A stretch of 64,000 nt of DNA from Roseibium suaedae (GTDB lineage: Bacteria; Pseudomonadota; Alphaproteobacteria; Rhizobiales; Stappiaceae): positions 558,001 to 622,000 of the forward strand of contig NZ_FRBW01000002.1 of assembly GCF_900142725.1 (NCBI RefSeq). Reading direction: 5' to 3'. Made by a program: the position numbers and the translations under genes. Below, piece by piece: positions 35,696-44,398 of the stretch. The notes beneath the pieces were generated by a model that was not told the origin of the DNA, searched no databases, and saw only the letters and a program-made list of their open reading frames with translations. The number at the start of each line of letters is the position of its first letter. Position 1 is the first letter of the stretch.

Positions 35696-36502
35696 TCATA
35701 GGCTCCAGAATGCGTGAAAGTGATGGACAGGACCATGCCCCGCCCCGATGGCGAGCCTGTCTGCAGCGGCAATCGCCTTGGTGATGTAGCTCTTGGCCTC
35801 GGCCACGGCGTCCTTCAGCGTCAGCCCCTTGGCAACGCCCGCTGCAATCGCTGAGGACAGGGTGCAGCCTGTTCCATGGGTGTTCCGGGTTTCGAAACGG
35901 GGAGCCGTGAACCAGTGCTCCTGACCGTTGTGGTCCAGAAGCAGGTCCGAACTCTCCGGACCGGCGCCATGACCGCCCTTCATCAGAACCGCACGGGCAC
36001 CGAGCTTTTGAAGCGCTTCTGCCTGCTCCCTCATGTCTTCCTGTGTCTCTGCCATCGCGCCGTTCAACATGCGCGCAGCTTCATGCAGGTTGGGAGTAAT
36101 CAGATCCGAGCGTGGCAGAAGTTCGGCAATCAGCACCTCGACAGCCTCATTGACCAGAAGCGGGTCACCGGAAGCGGCCACCATGACCGGGTCGAGAATG
36201 ACCGGACCGGTCTCATGTGCATCCAGACCTTGTGCCACACAGCGGATGACATCCGGACGGCTCAGCATCCCGATCTTGGTCGCTGTCACCTTGAGGTCCG
36301 AATAGACCGCATCGATCTGCGCCCGTACGAAGGCTTCCGGCAGGTCCTGGATTGCCGTGACCCCGAGCGTGTTCTGGGCGGTCAAGGCGGTCAGAACGCT
36401 GGCGCCATAGACGCCATTGGCCGAAAAGCTCTTGAGATCCGCCTGAATGCCCGCGCCACCACCCGAATCCGAGCCGGCTATCGTCACTGCAATCGCGGTC
36501 AT
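35696..36502 (-). CDS. thiD: Hydroxymethylpyrimidine/phosphomethylpyrimidine kinase
   Basis: A 268-residue ribokinase-like enzyme. IAGSDSGGGAGIQADLKSF near the N-terminus, DPVMVAASGDPLL in the middle and the anion hole NTHGTGCTLSSAIAAGVAKG are diagnostic for ThiD. It phosphorylates HMP to HMP-P and HMP-PP for thiamine synthesis or salvage. The start overlaps the thiM stop by four bases, and the TRAP binding protein gene follows one base after its stop. There is no thiE in the window. Confidence 0.95.
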   Translation of the reverse strand: MTAIAVTIAGSDSGGGAGIQADLKSFSANGVYGASVLTALTAQNTLGVTAIQDLPEAFVRAQIDAVYSDLKVTATKIGMLSRPDVIRCVAQGLDAHETGPVILDPVMVAASGDPLLVNEAVEVLIAELLPRSDLITPNLHEAARMLNGAMAETQEDMREQAEALQKLGARAVLMKGGHGAGPESSDLLLDHNGQEHWFTAPRFETRNTHGTGCTLSSAIAAGVAKGLTLKDAVAEAKSYITKAIAAADRLAIGAGHGPVHHFHAFWSL

Positions 36503-37287
36503 AAAGTTCTCCTGTCCAAGATGTCGCCTGCGTGAACCACGCCAAGATGCCTTTGCAGATCGCCTTCATTGAGGAGATACAGAGCATCCAGAAGCTCCGG
36601 TACGAGGCTTCCTGGCCCCCGGCTTCGGTCAGCGGCAAGTTCCGCAGCTATGTTGAAGATGCTGACGCCGGAAGCCGCAGCAATCAGCGGATCAGGCTCG
36701 ACCGCAAGGCATGCAGCCAGCACGGCCCCCAGGGCACAACCGGTCGCCGTCACCTGCGCCAGCAAGGGGCTTCCATTGGCAAGCCGCACCTGACGGCCAG
36801 AATACACAATATCGTCCTCGGCTCCGGTCACCACCAGAGCAGTTTCCTGCTTCGCAAGCCTCTGCGCTCCGTCCCGATCCGGAAAGAGAACGTCCATTTC
36901 TTCCCGGTTGGATTTCAGCAGGGAAACACCGCCGGCCAAAATCTCTCTTGCAAGGGCGCAACGCGAGGGTGACCGCTGAACGAAGACCGGATCCAGAACG
37001 ATTGGTTTGCCCGCCTGCCTCGCGGCATCGACCGCGAGCGGAATGGCAGCACGGCGCTCAGGCTCCAGCATGCCCAGATTGACGAGAAGCCCATCGGCGC
37101 TGGCGGCAAAGCCCGCCACCTCATCGACGGACAGGGTCATGGAAGGAACCGCCCCAAGCGCCAGAAGCACGTTGGCGGTGAAGGTCTGGGCCACCGGATT
37201 GGTCAGGCAATGGATGCGCGGTGCGTTTTGACGCAAACGCGCAAGCACGCCCTGAAGCCCGGCAGCATCGAAGATGCGGTCAGACAT
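36499..37287 (-). CDS. thiM: Hydroxyethylthiazole kinase
   Basis: A 262-residue kinase of the ribokinase fold. HCLTNPVAQTFTANVLLALGAVPSM and the ATP/anion site TATGCALGAVLAACLA define ThiM. It phosphorylates 5-(2-hydroxyethyl)-4-methylthiazole (HET), a salvage reaction. The ATG at 37287 has GGAG 6 bases upstream; the GTG at 37299 is less likely. It is the first gene after the TPP riboswitch. Its presence with thiD, and the absence of thiCSG next to it, make this a precursor-salvage operon. Confidence 0.95.
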   Translation of the reverse strand: MSDRIFDAAGLQGVLARLRQNAPRIHCLTNPVAQTFTANVLLALGAVPSMTLSVDEVAGFAASADGLLVNLGMLEPERRAAIPLAVDAARQAGKPIVLDPVFVQRSPSRCALAREILAGGVSLLKSNREEMDVLFPDRDGAQRLAKQETALVVTGAEDDIVYSGRQVRLANGSPLLAQVTATGCALGAVLAACLAVEPDPLIAAASGVSIFNIAAELAADRSRGPGSLVPELLDALYLLNEGDLQRHLGVVHAGDILDRRTL

Positions 37288-37372
37288 GGACTGCTCCACG
37301 CAAGCACACGCCCTGGCAGGCGCTCTCGATTTCGGGAATGGGTACGGTTACGGCCTTGGCCGGCAAGTCACT

Positions 37373-37472
37373 CATCTCAAATCCCTCCGCCGGTACAAGC
37401 CGGATCAGGTTCAAGGAGTTGGCCACTTGCCTCTCAGCCCGGTCCATTTTTGCCGGGCACCCCCATGAGATG
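37373..37472 (-). promoter_or_regulatory. TPP riboswitch (THI element)
   Basis: Read on the minus strand, the conserved blocks GGGGTGC, GGGCTGAGAGG, CCTTGAACCTGATC and GTACCGGCGGAGGGA are all present in the right order. The P1 helix pairs CATCTCA (37466-37472) with TGAGATG (complement of 37373-37379). It lies 85 bases upstream of the thiM start. Binding of thiamine diphosphate would shut off thiM, thiD and the coupled TRAP binding protein, either by masking the ribosome site or by attenuation; no clear U-run terminator is visible, so translational control is more likely. Confidence 0.95.
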
Positions 37473-37598
37473 CTGAGACAGCTATCAAGGCCGGAGAGTG
37501 ATTGCAAGCCTGCCGGGACTGATGAGCGCCACGAATGATTGACTGCGGAAGCCGGATAGGCCATGTCCAAGGCAGCAGACCGCAGTTCGGAGCCTTCC

Positions 37599-37835
37599 AT
37601 GATCCCCTTCTTCATGATGATCAAATGCAAGCTCGGCGAGACCTACAAGGTCGCCAGCACCCTCGCAGATGCCGAAATCGCCTCGGAAATCTATTCCACC
37701 AGCGGCGACTATGATCTCCTGGTGAAGTTCTATGTCGAGGATGGCGCGGACATCGGGCACTTCGTCAGCCAGAAGGTTCACCCGATCGACGGCATTCAGG
37801 ACACCAAGACCATCATCACCTTCAAGGCATTCTGA
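37599..37835 (+). CDS. Stand-alone Lrp/AsnC ligand-binding (RAM) domain protein
   Basis: A 78-residue protein consisting only of the AsnC-type ligand domain (YKVASTLADAEIASEIYSTSGDYDLLVKFYV ... IDGIQDTKTIITFKAF), without the DNA-binding half. I use ATG 37599, which has GGAG 6 bases upstream; the ATG at 37563 lacks one. Such small RAM proteins form decameric or octameric rings and can bind amino acids or modulate full-length Lrp proteins. It is divergent from the riboswitch-controlled thiamine operon and has its own strong terminator. Confidence 0.85.
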   Translation: MIPFFMMIKCKLGETYKVASTLADAEIASEIYSTSGDYDLLVKFYVEDGADIGHFVSQKVHPIDGIQDTKTIITFKAF

Positions 37836-37836
37836 C

Positions 37837-37875
37837 AAAAAGGCCCGCCAGGTTTTCCCCGGCGGGCCTTTTTTT
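37837..37875 (+). terminator. Terminator after the RAM-domain gene
   Basis: The stem AAAAAGGCCCGCC / GGCGGGCCTTTTT has an 11-base loop and a run of seven T. It lies between convergent genes and may serve both directions. Confidence 0.9.
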
Positions 37876-37906
37876 AGGAAGACCTCAAGACTGGCAGGAA
37901 AGCCGG

Positions 37907-38908
37907 TCAGGACTTGGACGGCGACGATGCCCTGCGGACCTTTGTCCGGTCCAGTCCAAGCTTGTGTTCGCGGTAGATCACAAAGATCCCGGCCGCAATC
38001 ACGATGGCCGCCCCGGCCAGAACTTCGATCATCGGCACTTCGTTAAACAGCAGCCAGCCGAACAGGATCGCCCAGATCATGTTGGTGTAGTCAAAGGGCG
38101 CGATGGTCGAGGCATCTGCATAGCGGTAGCTCTGGGTCATCAGGATCTGCCCGACCCCTCCACACAGACCAAGCAAAACCAAGATGCCGGCCGTCTTGGC
38201 ATCGGGAACGATCCACGCCTGTTCTGCCCAGAACCAGCCGACAGGGATGGTCAGGAGTGACAGGAGGGTCGCCATGCCGGAGAACCAGGTGACAATGGTC
38301 GCGGTTCTCTCAAACTCGCAGAGCTTGCGCACGAACATCATGGCGAAGGCGGAGAAACAGGCAGCAATCGCTCCGCACAATGCGCCGAGCGCCTGACTGG
38401 AACCAAGTTCGCTCTTGCCCAGGTGCGGAGAGAGAATGATCAGGATACCCAGGAAACCGATCCCCACCGCACTCCAGCGGTAGACGCGTATGGTTTCCTT
38501 GAGGACGAAGAAAGCCAGCACGATCACGAACAAGGGTGTGGCAAAGCCGATGGCCGTCGCGTCCGGCAGAGGCAGCAGCGAAAAGGACGTGAAGGAAAAG
38601 AGCATCGCCATGATGCCGACACCGGAGCGGCCAATATGGCCAAGGGGATGCTTGGTGTAGAAGGCGATCTTCAGCTCGCCGCGGACTGCCACCATGATCA
38701 GGACTGGCCAGAGACCGAAGAAGTTTCGGGCAAAGACGATCTCGCCGATCGGTACGGTCTCGGACGCTTTCTTCAGCGCTACCACCATGACCGAGAAGAC
38801 AAGGGTCGAAGCAAGTTTCAGGGAAATGCCAAGAAGCGGCGCGTGACTGGTCAGTCCTGCGGTTGAACCCGCAGGGCCAGAGGGAGAGTCTGCGCTGTTG
38901 CGCGCCAT
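37907..38908 (-). CDS. EamA/DMT-family transporter
   Basis: A 333-residue membrane protein with about ten helices and the two-EamA architecture. Family blocks include EIVFARNFFGLWP and LLPLPDATAIGFATPLFVIVLAFFVLKE followed by GFLGILIILSP. I start it at ATG 38908 (MARNSADS); the upstream extension is not expected. Exporter of unknown metabolite. Second of three paralogues in the window. It is convergent with the RAM-domain gene. Confidence 0.83.
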   Translation of the reverse strand: MARNSADSPSGPAGSTAGLTSHAPLLGISLKLASTLVFSVMVVALKKASETVPIGEIVFARNFFGLWPVLIMVAVRGELKIAFYTKHPLGHIGRSGVGIMAMLFSFTSFSLLPLPDATAIGFATPLFVIVLAFFVLKETIRVYRWSAVGIGFLGILIILSPHLGKSELGSSQALGALCGAIAACFSAFAMMFVRKLCEFERTATIVTWFSGMATLLSLLTIPVGWFWAEQAWIVPDAKTAGILVLLGLCGGVGQILMTQSYRYADASTIAPFDYTNMIWAILFGWLLFNEVPMIEVLAGAAIVIAAGIFVIYREHKLGLDRTKVRRASSPSKS

Positions 38909-39254
38909 TGAGCCAATCCAGAGCCGACAGGAAAAAACCGGCGAGGCAGGGTGTCGGGCCCGGAAGCCGCCTCGTCTCAAACGGGTGGATCATCCGCAGG
39001 GGGAAAATCCTGAGAAGTCTTGTGGGCAGCCAGCGCAGACAAAGACCGCTGCGAAGGCCAAATCCGTCTTCGACGCACCTGCACAAGATCCTCAAAACAC
39101 TAGTGAGTGCGGCCAATCGGCGCAACCGCCCGGAGATCGTTTGGATCACAAATCATCAGGCAATCAAACTATTTTATGGGATCCCCTGGAAAGCCTTATG
39201 CCCGACAGGCTGATAAGGCATCTCCGCTGTCCGGCACGAGAGGGTCCCGTGCAC
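38909..39254. other. Intergenic region with no visible feature
   Basis: This 346-bp gap lies between the MHYT-GGDEF-EAL gene end and the EamA transporter start, both on the minus strand. Overlapping short frames exist on the plus strand, but none has a ribosome site or a recognisable product. It must hold the EamA promoter; I see no clear terminator. Confidence 0.4.
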
Positions 39255-41321
39255 TCAGGCCTGTTTCTTGCGCAAGGTACTGCGGGCGAAATAGGTCGGA
39301 TCCGTCCGCATCAGCTTGAGGCATTCGGCATGGGGCAAGGGCTTTCCGAAAAGATACCCCTGCACGGCCTCGCAGCCTTCTTCCTGAAGGAAAGACAGCT
39401 GGTCCTCGGTCTCCACGCCTTCCGCAAGCACCGGGATGCGCAGACTGGACCCCAGCAGGATCGTCGACTTCACGATGGCGGCGGACTGCTCGTTCGACGT
39501 CAGGCTCATGACAAAGCCCCGGTCGATCTTGATCTTGTCGAACGGGAAGGCCTGCAGTGTCGCCAGCGAGGAATAGCCGGTTCCGAAATCGTCCATGGTG
39601 ACGCAGACGCCAAGATCCTTAAGTTCCTGAACGATCTTGAGCGCGTGGTGCTGATCGGAAATCAGCCCGCTTTCGGTGATCTCGATTTCGAGCCGCTTCG
39701 GTGATAGCCCCGTACGCCCCAGAACCGCCGCCACCTGAAGCGGCAGAGTGTCTTGGGCAAGCTGCATGGGCGAAACATTGACAGCGACGGTGTAAGTCTC
39801 CGGCCAGGTCGCGGCCTGACGGCAGGCCTGTTCCAGAACCCAATTCCCCAATTCCAGGATCAAGCCCGTGCTTTCTGCAATCGGAATGAACTCCGACGGC
39901 ATGATCAGGCCGCGCTCTGGATGGTTCCAGCGCAGCAAGGCCTCAAACCCCTTGAGCTTGCGGGTCGAGGTCTCGTTCTGCGGCTGATAAAGCAGCTCAA
40001 GCTGCCCCTTGCGCACAGCCGTCTTCAGATCGATGGCCATGGCAGCGCGGGCACGATTGAACTCTTCCATGCCTTCGCTGTAGAGCGACATGCGGTCACC
40101 GCCAGCATTCTTGGCGCTGTAGGCAGCCATGTCCGCCTTGGCCAGAAGATTGTCGGCCAGCTTGCCGTCACGCGGCGCAACCACCACACCAAAACTGCCG
40201 CCCACGGTGATCAGCTGATGGTCCCAGCCGAAGGGCGCAACGATTTCCCTACGCAGTCTTTCGGCAAAGGCCAGGGCTTCGCCTGCTTCGCAAATCGGAA
40301 ACTTGCAGGCGACGAATTCGTCCCCGCCGACGCGGGCCATGAATTCACCGGGCCGCAAAATAGCGCCCACCCGCCGTCCGATCTCGCGTAGCAACTCATC
40401 GCCCGCCTTGTGCCCATGCACGTCATTGACGTCCTTGAACCGGTCGAGATCGACGGTAATCACCGCCAGTTGCGCACTCTCGTCTACCTGCTGAAGCAGC
40501 TCCTCAAGACGCGAACGCAGATAGAGACGGTTCGGCAAATGGGTGAGCGGATCATGCAGCGCCAGATGCTGGTAGGCTGCGGATGCCTCATTCAGGCTGC
40601 GCGTATGAATGGCAAAGGCAGAAGCTACGGTTGCGATGATCAGCAGGGTCACGCTGACAACGGCCAGCAGCATGATGTCATCGGAGATAGCCTGTGCCGG
40701 AATTTCAACGCCTGCGATCGGCTCGATCGTGATCGCAGTCATCCCGGTGAAATGCATCAGCACGATGCTCAGCACCATGACCAGGGAGGCCTGAAGAACA
40801 GATGTGCGGGAATTCTCCGAACAGGCGAGAACCATGGCAGCTCCTCCGAGCCCCCCGCCAAAGATAACCGACCAGACAACCATGGTGTGATCCCAGATAA
40901 TCTGCCCCGGGATCAGATAGGCCTGCATGCCGGTGTAGTGCATGAGCGCAACGCCGAAGCCGAAGACGCAGCCGCCGGCGATCTGGCCGTAAATCCTGTC
41001 CTTGCTGATGGTCGCCAGATAGAAGCCAGCCCCGGTGGTGAAGATGGCAGACGCAAGGGACAGGAGCGTCAGATACGGCTCGAAGGTACGGTTGAAGGGT
41101 ACAATGTAGCCCATCATTGCGGAGAAGTGCGTCGTCCAGATGGTGGCGCCGCCAACAAGAGCAATCAGAAACAGCCAGAGCAGACGCCCTGCTCCGGTCA
41201 TCGACTTCATCTTGCCGAGGAGGTTCATTGTCAGAACCGAGCCAATAACGCAGACAAGGGCAGCAAGAAGAATGAACCGCAGCTCATGATCGACCGCGAT
41301 ACACGTTACAACCGATAGCAT
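39255..41321 (-). CDS. MHYT-GGDEF-EAL cyclic-di-GMP turnover protein
   Basis: A 688-residue inner membrane protein. The N-terminal 240 residues form an MHYT sensor with seven or so helices and the repeated signatures THFSAMMGY, LMHYTGMQA and LMHFTGMTA, thought to bind copper and sense O2, CO or NO. The GGDEF domain (about 265-430) has an intact GGDEF active site (RVGGDEFVA). The EAL domain (about 440-680) keeps EALLRW, the DDFGTGYSS loop and EGVET. Both catalytic sites look functional, so it may synthesise or degrade cyclic di-GMP depending on the signal. It is monocistronic. Confidence 0.92.
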   Translation of the reverse strand: MLSVVTCIAVDHELRFILLAALVCVIGSVLTMNLLGKMKSMTGAGRLLWLFLIALVGGATIWTTHFSAMMGYIVPFNRTFEPYLTLLSLASAIFTTGAGFYLATISKDRIYGQIAGGCVFGFGVALMHYTGMQAYLIPGQIIWDHTMVVWSVIFGGGLGGAAMVLACSENSRTSVLQASLVMVLSIVLMHFTGMTAITIEPIAGVEIPAQAISDDIMLLAVVSVTLLIIATVASAFAIHTRSLNEASAAYQHLALHDPLTHLPNRLYLRSRLEELLQQVDESAQLAVITVDLDRFKDVNDVHGHKAGDELLREIGRRVGAILRPGEFMARVGGDEFVACKFPICEAGEALAFAERLRREIVAPFGWDHQLITVGGSFGVVVAPRDGKLADNLLAKADMAAYSAKNAGGDRMSLYSEGMEEFNRARAAMAIDLKTAVRKGQLELLYQPQNETSTRKLKGFEALLRWNHPERGLIMPSEFIPIAESTGLILELGNWVLEQACRQAATWPETYTVAVNVSPMQLAQDTLPLQVAAVLGRTGLSPKRLEIEITESGLISDQHHALKIVQELKDLGVCVTMDDFGTGYSSLATLQAFPFDKIKIDRGFVMSLTSNEQSAAIVKSTILLGSSLRIPVLAEGVETEDQLSFLQEEGCEAVQGYLFGKPLPHAECLKLMRTDPTYFARSTLRKKQA

Positions 41322-41535
41322 TAGGTGTTCCTGAAGAGGTCATTTCCGCGTCCGCACCACCAGTTTTGAGGTACGATACAGGACCTGCTCACAATACCCT
41401 CGAACTCCCTAACGCAATGTAATTAATCTACGAAGAAATACGCACAATCCCAATTCGGAGGTCACGTTCGACAATCTCCAAACCACTACAAAGGCTTAGA
41501 AAAAGCGAGAAACACGCAGGCGCACCCCGAAAGCC

Positions 41536-41573
41536 AAAAGGGCCGGAAGAGACAGTGCCCTCCCGGCCCTTTT
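41536..41573 (-). terminator. Terminator after the molybdenum hydroxylase gene
   Basis: The stem AAAAGGGCCGG / CCGGCCCTTTT has a 16-base loop and T and A runs on opposite sides. On the minus strand it lies about 28 bases after the stop of the gene ending at 41601. Confidence 0.8.
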
Positions 41574-41600
41574 CCAAGGCAAATTGCCCCCCGCAGACTG

Positions 41601-43904
41601 TCAGGCCTGAACGGACTGAATGGCCTGCCAGATACGGTGCGGCGTTGCCGGCATGTCGATATGCTCGACGCCTGCGCCATCGCGCAGCGCCATCTGAAGC
41701 GCGTTCATGATCGAGGCGCAGCCACCGATCGTGCCGGCTTCCCCTGCTCCCTTGATGCCCATTGCGTTGGTCGTAGAAGGCACGTTGCGGGTCTGGAAGT
41801 TGAACGAGGGCAGATCGCCAGCGCGCGCGAGCTGATAGTCCAGAAGCGACGCGGTCAAAAGCTGACCTTCCTCATCATAGACGGTCCGCTCGAACAGGGC
41901 CTGACTGATCGCCTGAGCCGTGCCGCCATGGACCTGACCTTCCAGCAGGATCGGGTTCACCGTCACCCCGAAATCATCAACGATGACATAGTTCTCGATG
42001 GAAACATCCCCGGTTTCCGGGTCCACTTCCACTTCGGCGATATGGGTGCCGTTCGGATAGGTCGCCTCCGACTGCTTCACTTCCTCGCGCCCGAAGAGCT
42101 TGGCAGGCGCAGCCGCCGCAATATCCGCGAGTGTCACCTGTCGGTCAGTCCCGACAACACGTACCAGACCGTCAACCAGTTCAAGGTCATCCGCGCCGGT
42201 TTCAAGCTGCTCGGCGGCCAGTTCCTTGATCTGCTTGACCAGAGACTTGGAGGCCATGTTCACCGAGGGCAGGCCAAGCGGGATGGAACGGGACCCACCG
42301 GTTCCCCCCCCCTTGCGCACCCGGTCCGTATCGCCCTGAATCACTTCGACCTTGTCGAGATCCACACCGAAATGCTCGGCGATCAGCTGGCCGTAGGAGG
42401 TGGCATGGCCCTGACCGTTGGTCTGGGTGCCGATCAGAAGCGTCAGGGAACCATCGCCATTGAGTTCGATGGTCGCCTCTTCACCGCCCGGGAAGGCACA
42501 GGCCTCGATGTAGCTGCACATGCCGATGCCGCGGAACTTGCCGGACTTGGCGCTTTCCTGCTGACGCGCAGCAAAGCCGTCCCAGTCAGCCTCTTCCATG
42601 GCCTTTTCCATGTGACCGGTGAAGTCGCCCGTATCATAGAGACGGCCGGTCTGGGTGGTGTAAGGCAGGTTTTCCTTGGCCACGAAATTGCGGCGGCGGA
42701 TTTCTGCAGACCCGAGCCCGGTTTCCCGGCCGGCCTTTTCAATCAGCCGCTCGATCAGATAGGCTGCTTCCGGGCGCCCTGCACCGCGATAGGCATCCAG
42801 CGGCACCGTGTGTTCATAGACGCCGGTCGCAGTCACATAGAGCGCCGGAATGTCATAGAGACCGGTGGACATGGAAGTCCCGACATAAGGGATATAAGGA
42901 CCGAATTGGTGCAAATAGGCGCCCATGGAGGCCAGGACGCTGATGCGCAGTCCGAGGATCCTTGCATCCTTGTCGAGTGCCAGTTCAGCGCTCGTCACAT
43001 TGTCTCGCCCATGGGCATCGGTGACGAAATGGTCCATCCGCTCGCCGATCCACTTGACCGGACGGCCGAGACGCTGGGCCGCGACCAGGCAAAGCGGATA
43101 TTCACGATAGGTGAACATCTTGGTGCCGAAGCCACCACCCACTTCCGGCGTCACGATCCGCAACTTGTCGGACGGGATCTTCAGGATGTCGCCGCAGATG
43201 AGATCGCGCATCCCGTGACCGCCCTGGGTTCCGGCGGTCAGGGTGTAGTGATCATTCGCGCCATCATATTCGCCAACACAGCCACGGGGCTCCATGTAGT
43301 TGGCAATCAGACGGTTGTTGATCAGCTTGATCGAAACGGTCTGTTCCGCCTTGTCAAAGGCAGCCTTGCAGGCTTCCTCATTGCCATGTCCCTGTACAAA
43401 GGCACGGTTGCTCCCGAACTCGGGCCAAACAAGAGTTGCCCCCTCGGCAAGGGAGGCCTCGATGCCGATCGTCACGTCGAGCGGCTCATAGTCCACTTCG
43501 ATCAACTCGGCTGCAGACTTTGCGATGTTGACGCTGTCTGCGACGATGAAGGCAATGGCATCGCCCACATAGCGGACTTCATCAGAACACAGCACAGGTT
43601 GCGGCGGGCACGCATGCTGCGTGCCGTCGATCTGCTTCATTACGGCCTTGGTCGGCATGTTGCCGAGATCCTGGATGTCGGCCGCCGTCAGAACGAGATG
43701 CACACCCGGATAGGCACGGGCTTCCTCAAGACCGCCCAGCGCAATGCGTGCGTGGGCCATGGCGGAGCGAAGCACGAAAGCCTGAAGGCAGCCCACCGGA
43801 GTATAGTCATCCGTGTAGACGCCCTGCCCTGTGATCAGCTTTGCGTCTTCCTTGCGGCGCACAGGCGCGCCGACACCGAACTTGGCTGGGACCATCTGGT
43901 TCAT
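41601..43904 (-). CDS. Xanthine dehydrogenase family molybdopterin-binding large subunit (CoxL form II-like)
   Basis: A 767-residue molybdenum hydroxylase large subunit. GVGAPVRRKEDAKLITGQGVYTDD is the typical N-terminus. The active-site loop reads AYRGAGRPE, as in form II aerobic CO dehydrogenase-like enzymes rather than the AYxCSFR of true CoxL. The catalytic glutamate lies in IKGAGEAGTIGG. It needs FAD (CoxM-type) and 2Fe-2S (CoxS-type) subunits, but neither is adjacent. The substrate could be an aromatic or N-heterocyclic aldehyde or purine; CO oxidation is unlikely. Confidence 0.88.
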   Translation of the reverse strand: MNQMVPAKFGVGAPVRRKEDAKLITGQGVYTDDYTPVGCLQAFVLRSAMAHARIALGGLEEARAYPGVHLVLTAADIQDLGNMPTKAVMKQIDGTQHACPPQPVLCSDEVRYVGDAIAFIVADSVNIAKSAAELIEVDYEPLDVTIGIEASLAEGATLVWPEFGSNRAFVQGHGNEEACKAAFDKAEQTVSIKLINNRLIANYMEPRGCVGEYDGANDHYTLTAGTQGGHGMRDLICGDILKIPSDKLRIVTPEVGGGFGTKMFTYREYPLCLVAAQRLGRPVKWIGERMDHFVTDAHGRDNVTSAELALDKDARILGLRISVLASMGAYLHQFGPYIPYVGTSMSTGLYDIPALYVTATGVYEHTVPLDAYRGAGRPEAAYLIERLIEKAGRETGLGSAEIRRRNFVAKENLPYTTQTGRLYDTGDFTGHMEKAMEEADWDGFAARQQESAKSGKFRGIGMCSYIEACAFPGGEEATIELNGDGSLTLLIGTQTNGQGHATSYGQLIAEHFGVDLDKVEVIQGDTDRVRKGGGTGGSRSIPLGLPSVNMASKSLVKQIKELAAEQLETGADDLELVDGLVRVVGTDRQVTLADIAAAAPAKLFGREEVKQSEATYPNGTHIAEVEVDPETGDVSIENYVIVDDFGVTVNPILLEGQVHGGTAQAISQALFERTVYDEEGQLLTASLLDYQLARAGDLPSFNFQTRNVPSTTNAMGIKGAGEAGTIGGCASIMNALQMALRDGAGVEHIDMPATPHRIWQAIQSVQA

Positions 43905-44134
43905 ACGGATAAATCCTGTTTCTGGCTTGGTTCAGGCTTGCATTCTTTGGCGGGGGCAATCTGGCGCTGAAGGCCAGTCACCGAAATCTTTCGAGAAACA
44001 TAGAACATGGAAACCGGCACAACCAGTACCACCTGTGTTTTTTGGCAATTAGACCTTCTACGGATCCGGCTACGGATGCCAAAATCCAGAGGAACGCCTA
44101 GTCTTGACCCCTCATGAAAGAATGGGAGAGTGCC

Positions 44135-44377
44135 ATGACGCTTCTTGAATTGAAGGCATTTCTCGGCTGGTGCAGCATCCTCAACTTTGGGCTGCTGCTT
44201 GTATCTGCGCTTGTTCTCGTGCTGTTTGCAGACAGGCTGGTGAGGCTCCACGCTGCTCTTTTCCAGATGGATCCTGCGGATCTGAGGCGGCTCTATCTGC
44301 AAAGCCTCGCCTTCTACAAAGTACTGATCCTGACCTTCAACATCGTACCCTATGTGGCCCTTGTGATCCTGACCTGA
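44135..44377 (+). CDS. DUF6868-type small membrane protein
   Basis: An 80-residue protein with two transmembrane helices (LKAFLGWCSILNFGLLLVSALVLVLF and FYKVLILTFNIVPYVALVIL) separated by a charged loop LHAALFQMDPADLRRLYLQS. The ATG at 44135 has GGGAGAG 4 bases upstream; an earlier ATG at 44114 overlaps that ribosome site. This small family is widespread in proteobacteria and has no known function. It is convergent with the aspartoacylase-like gene. Confidence 0.75.
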   Translation: MTLLELKAFLGWCSILNFGLLLVSALVLVLFADRLVRLHAALFQMDPADLRRLYLQSLAFYKVLILTFNIVPYVALVILT

Positions 44378-44398
44378 CAGCGGACAGAGGTTGCGGGG

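Noticed and set aside
38863-39213. Possible 116-codon gene in the gap upstream of the EamA gene
   Set aside because: No ribosome site, no recognisable domain, and it overlaps the start of the real EamA gene.
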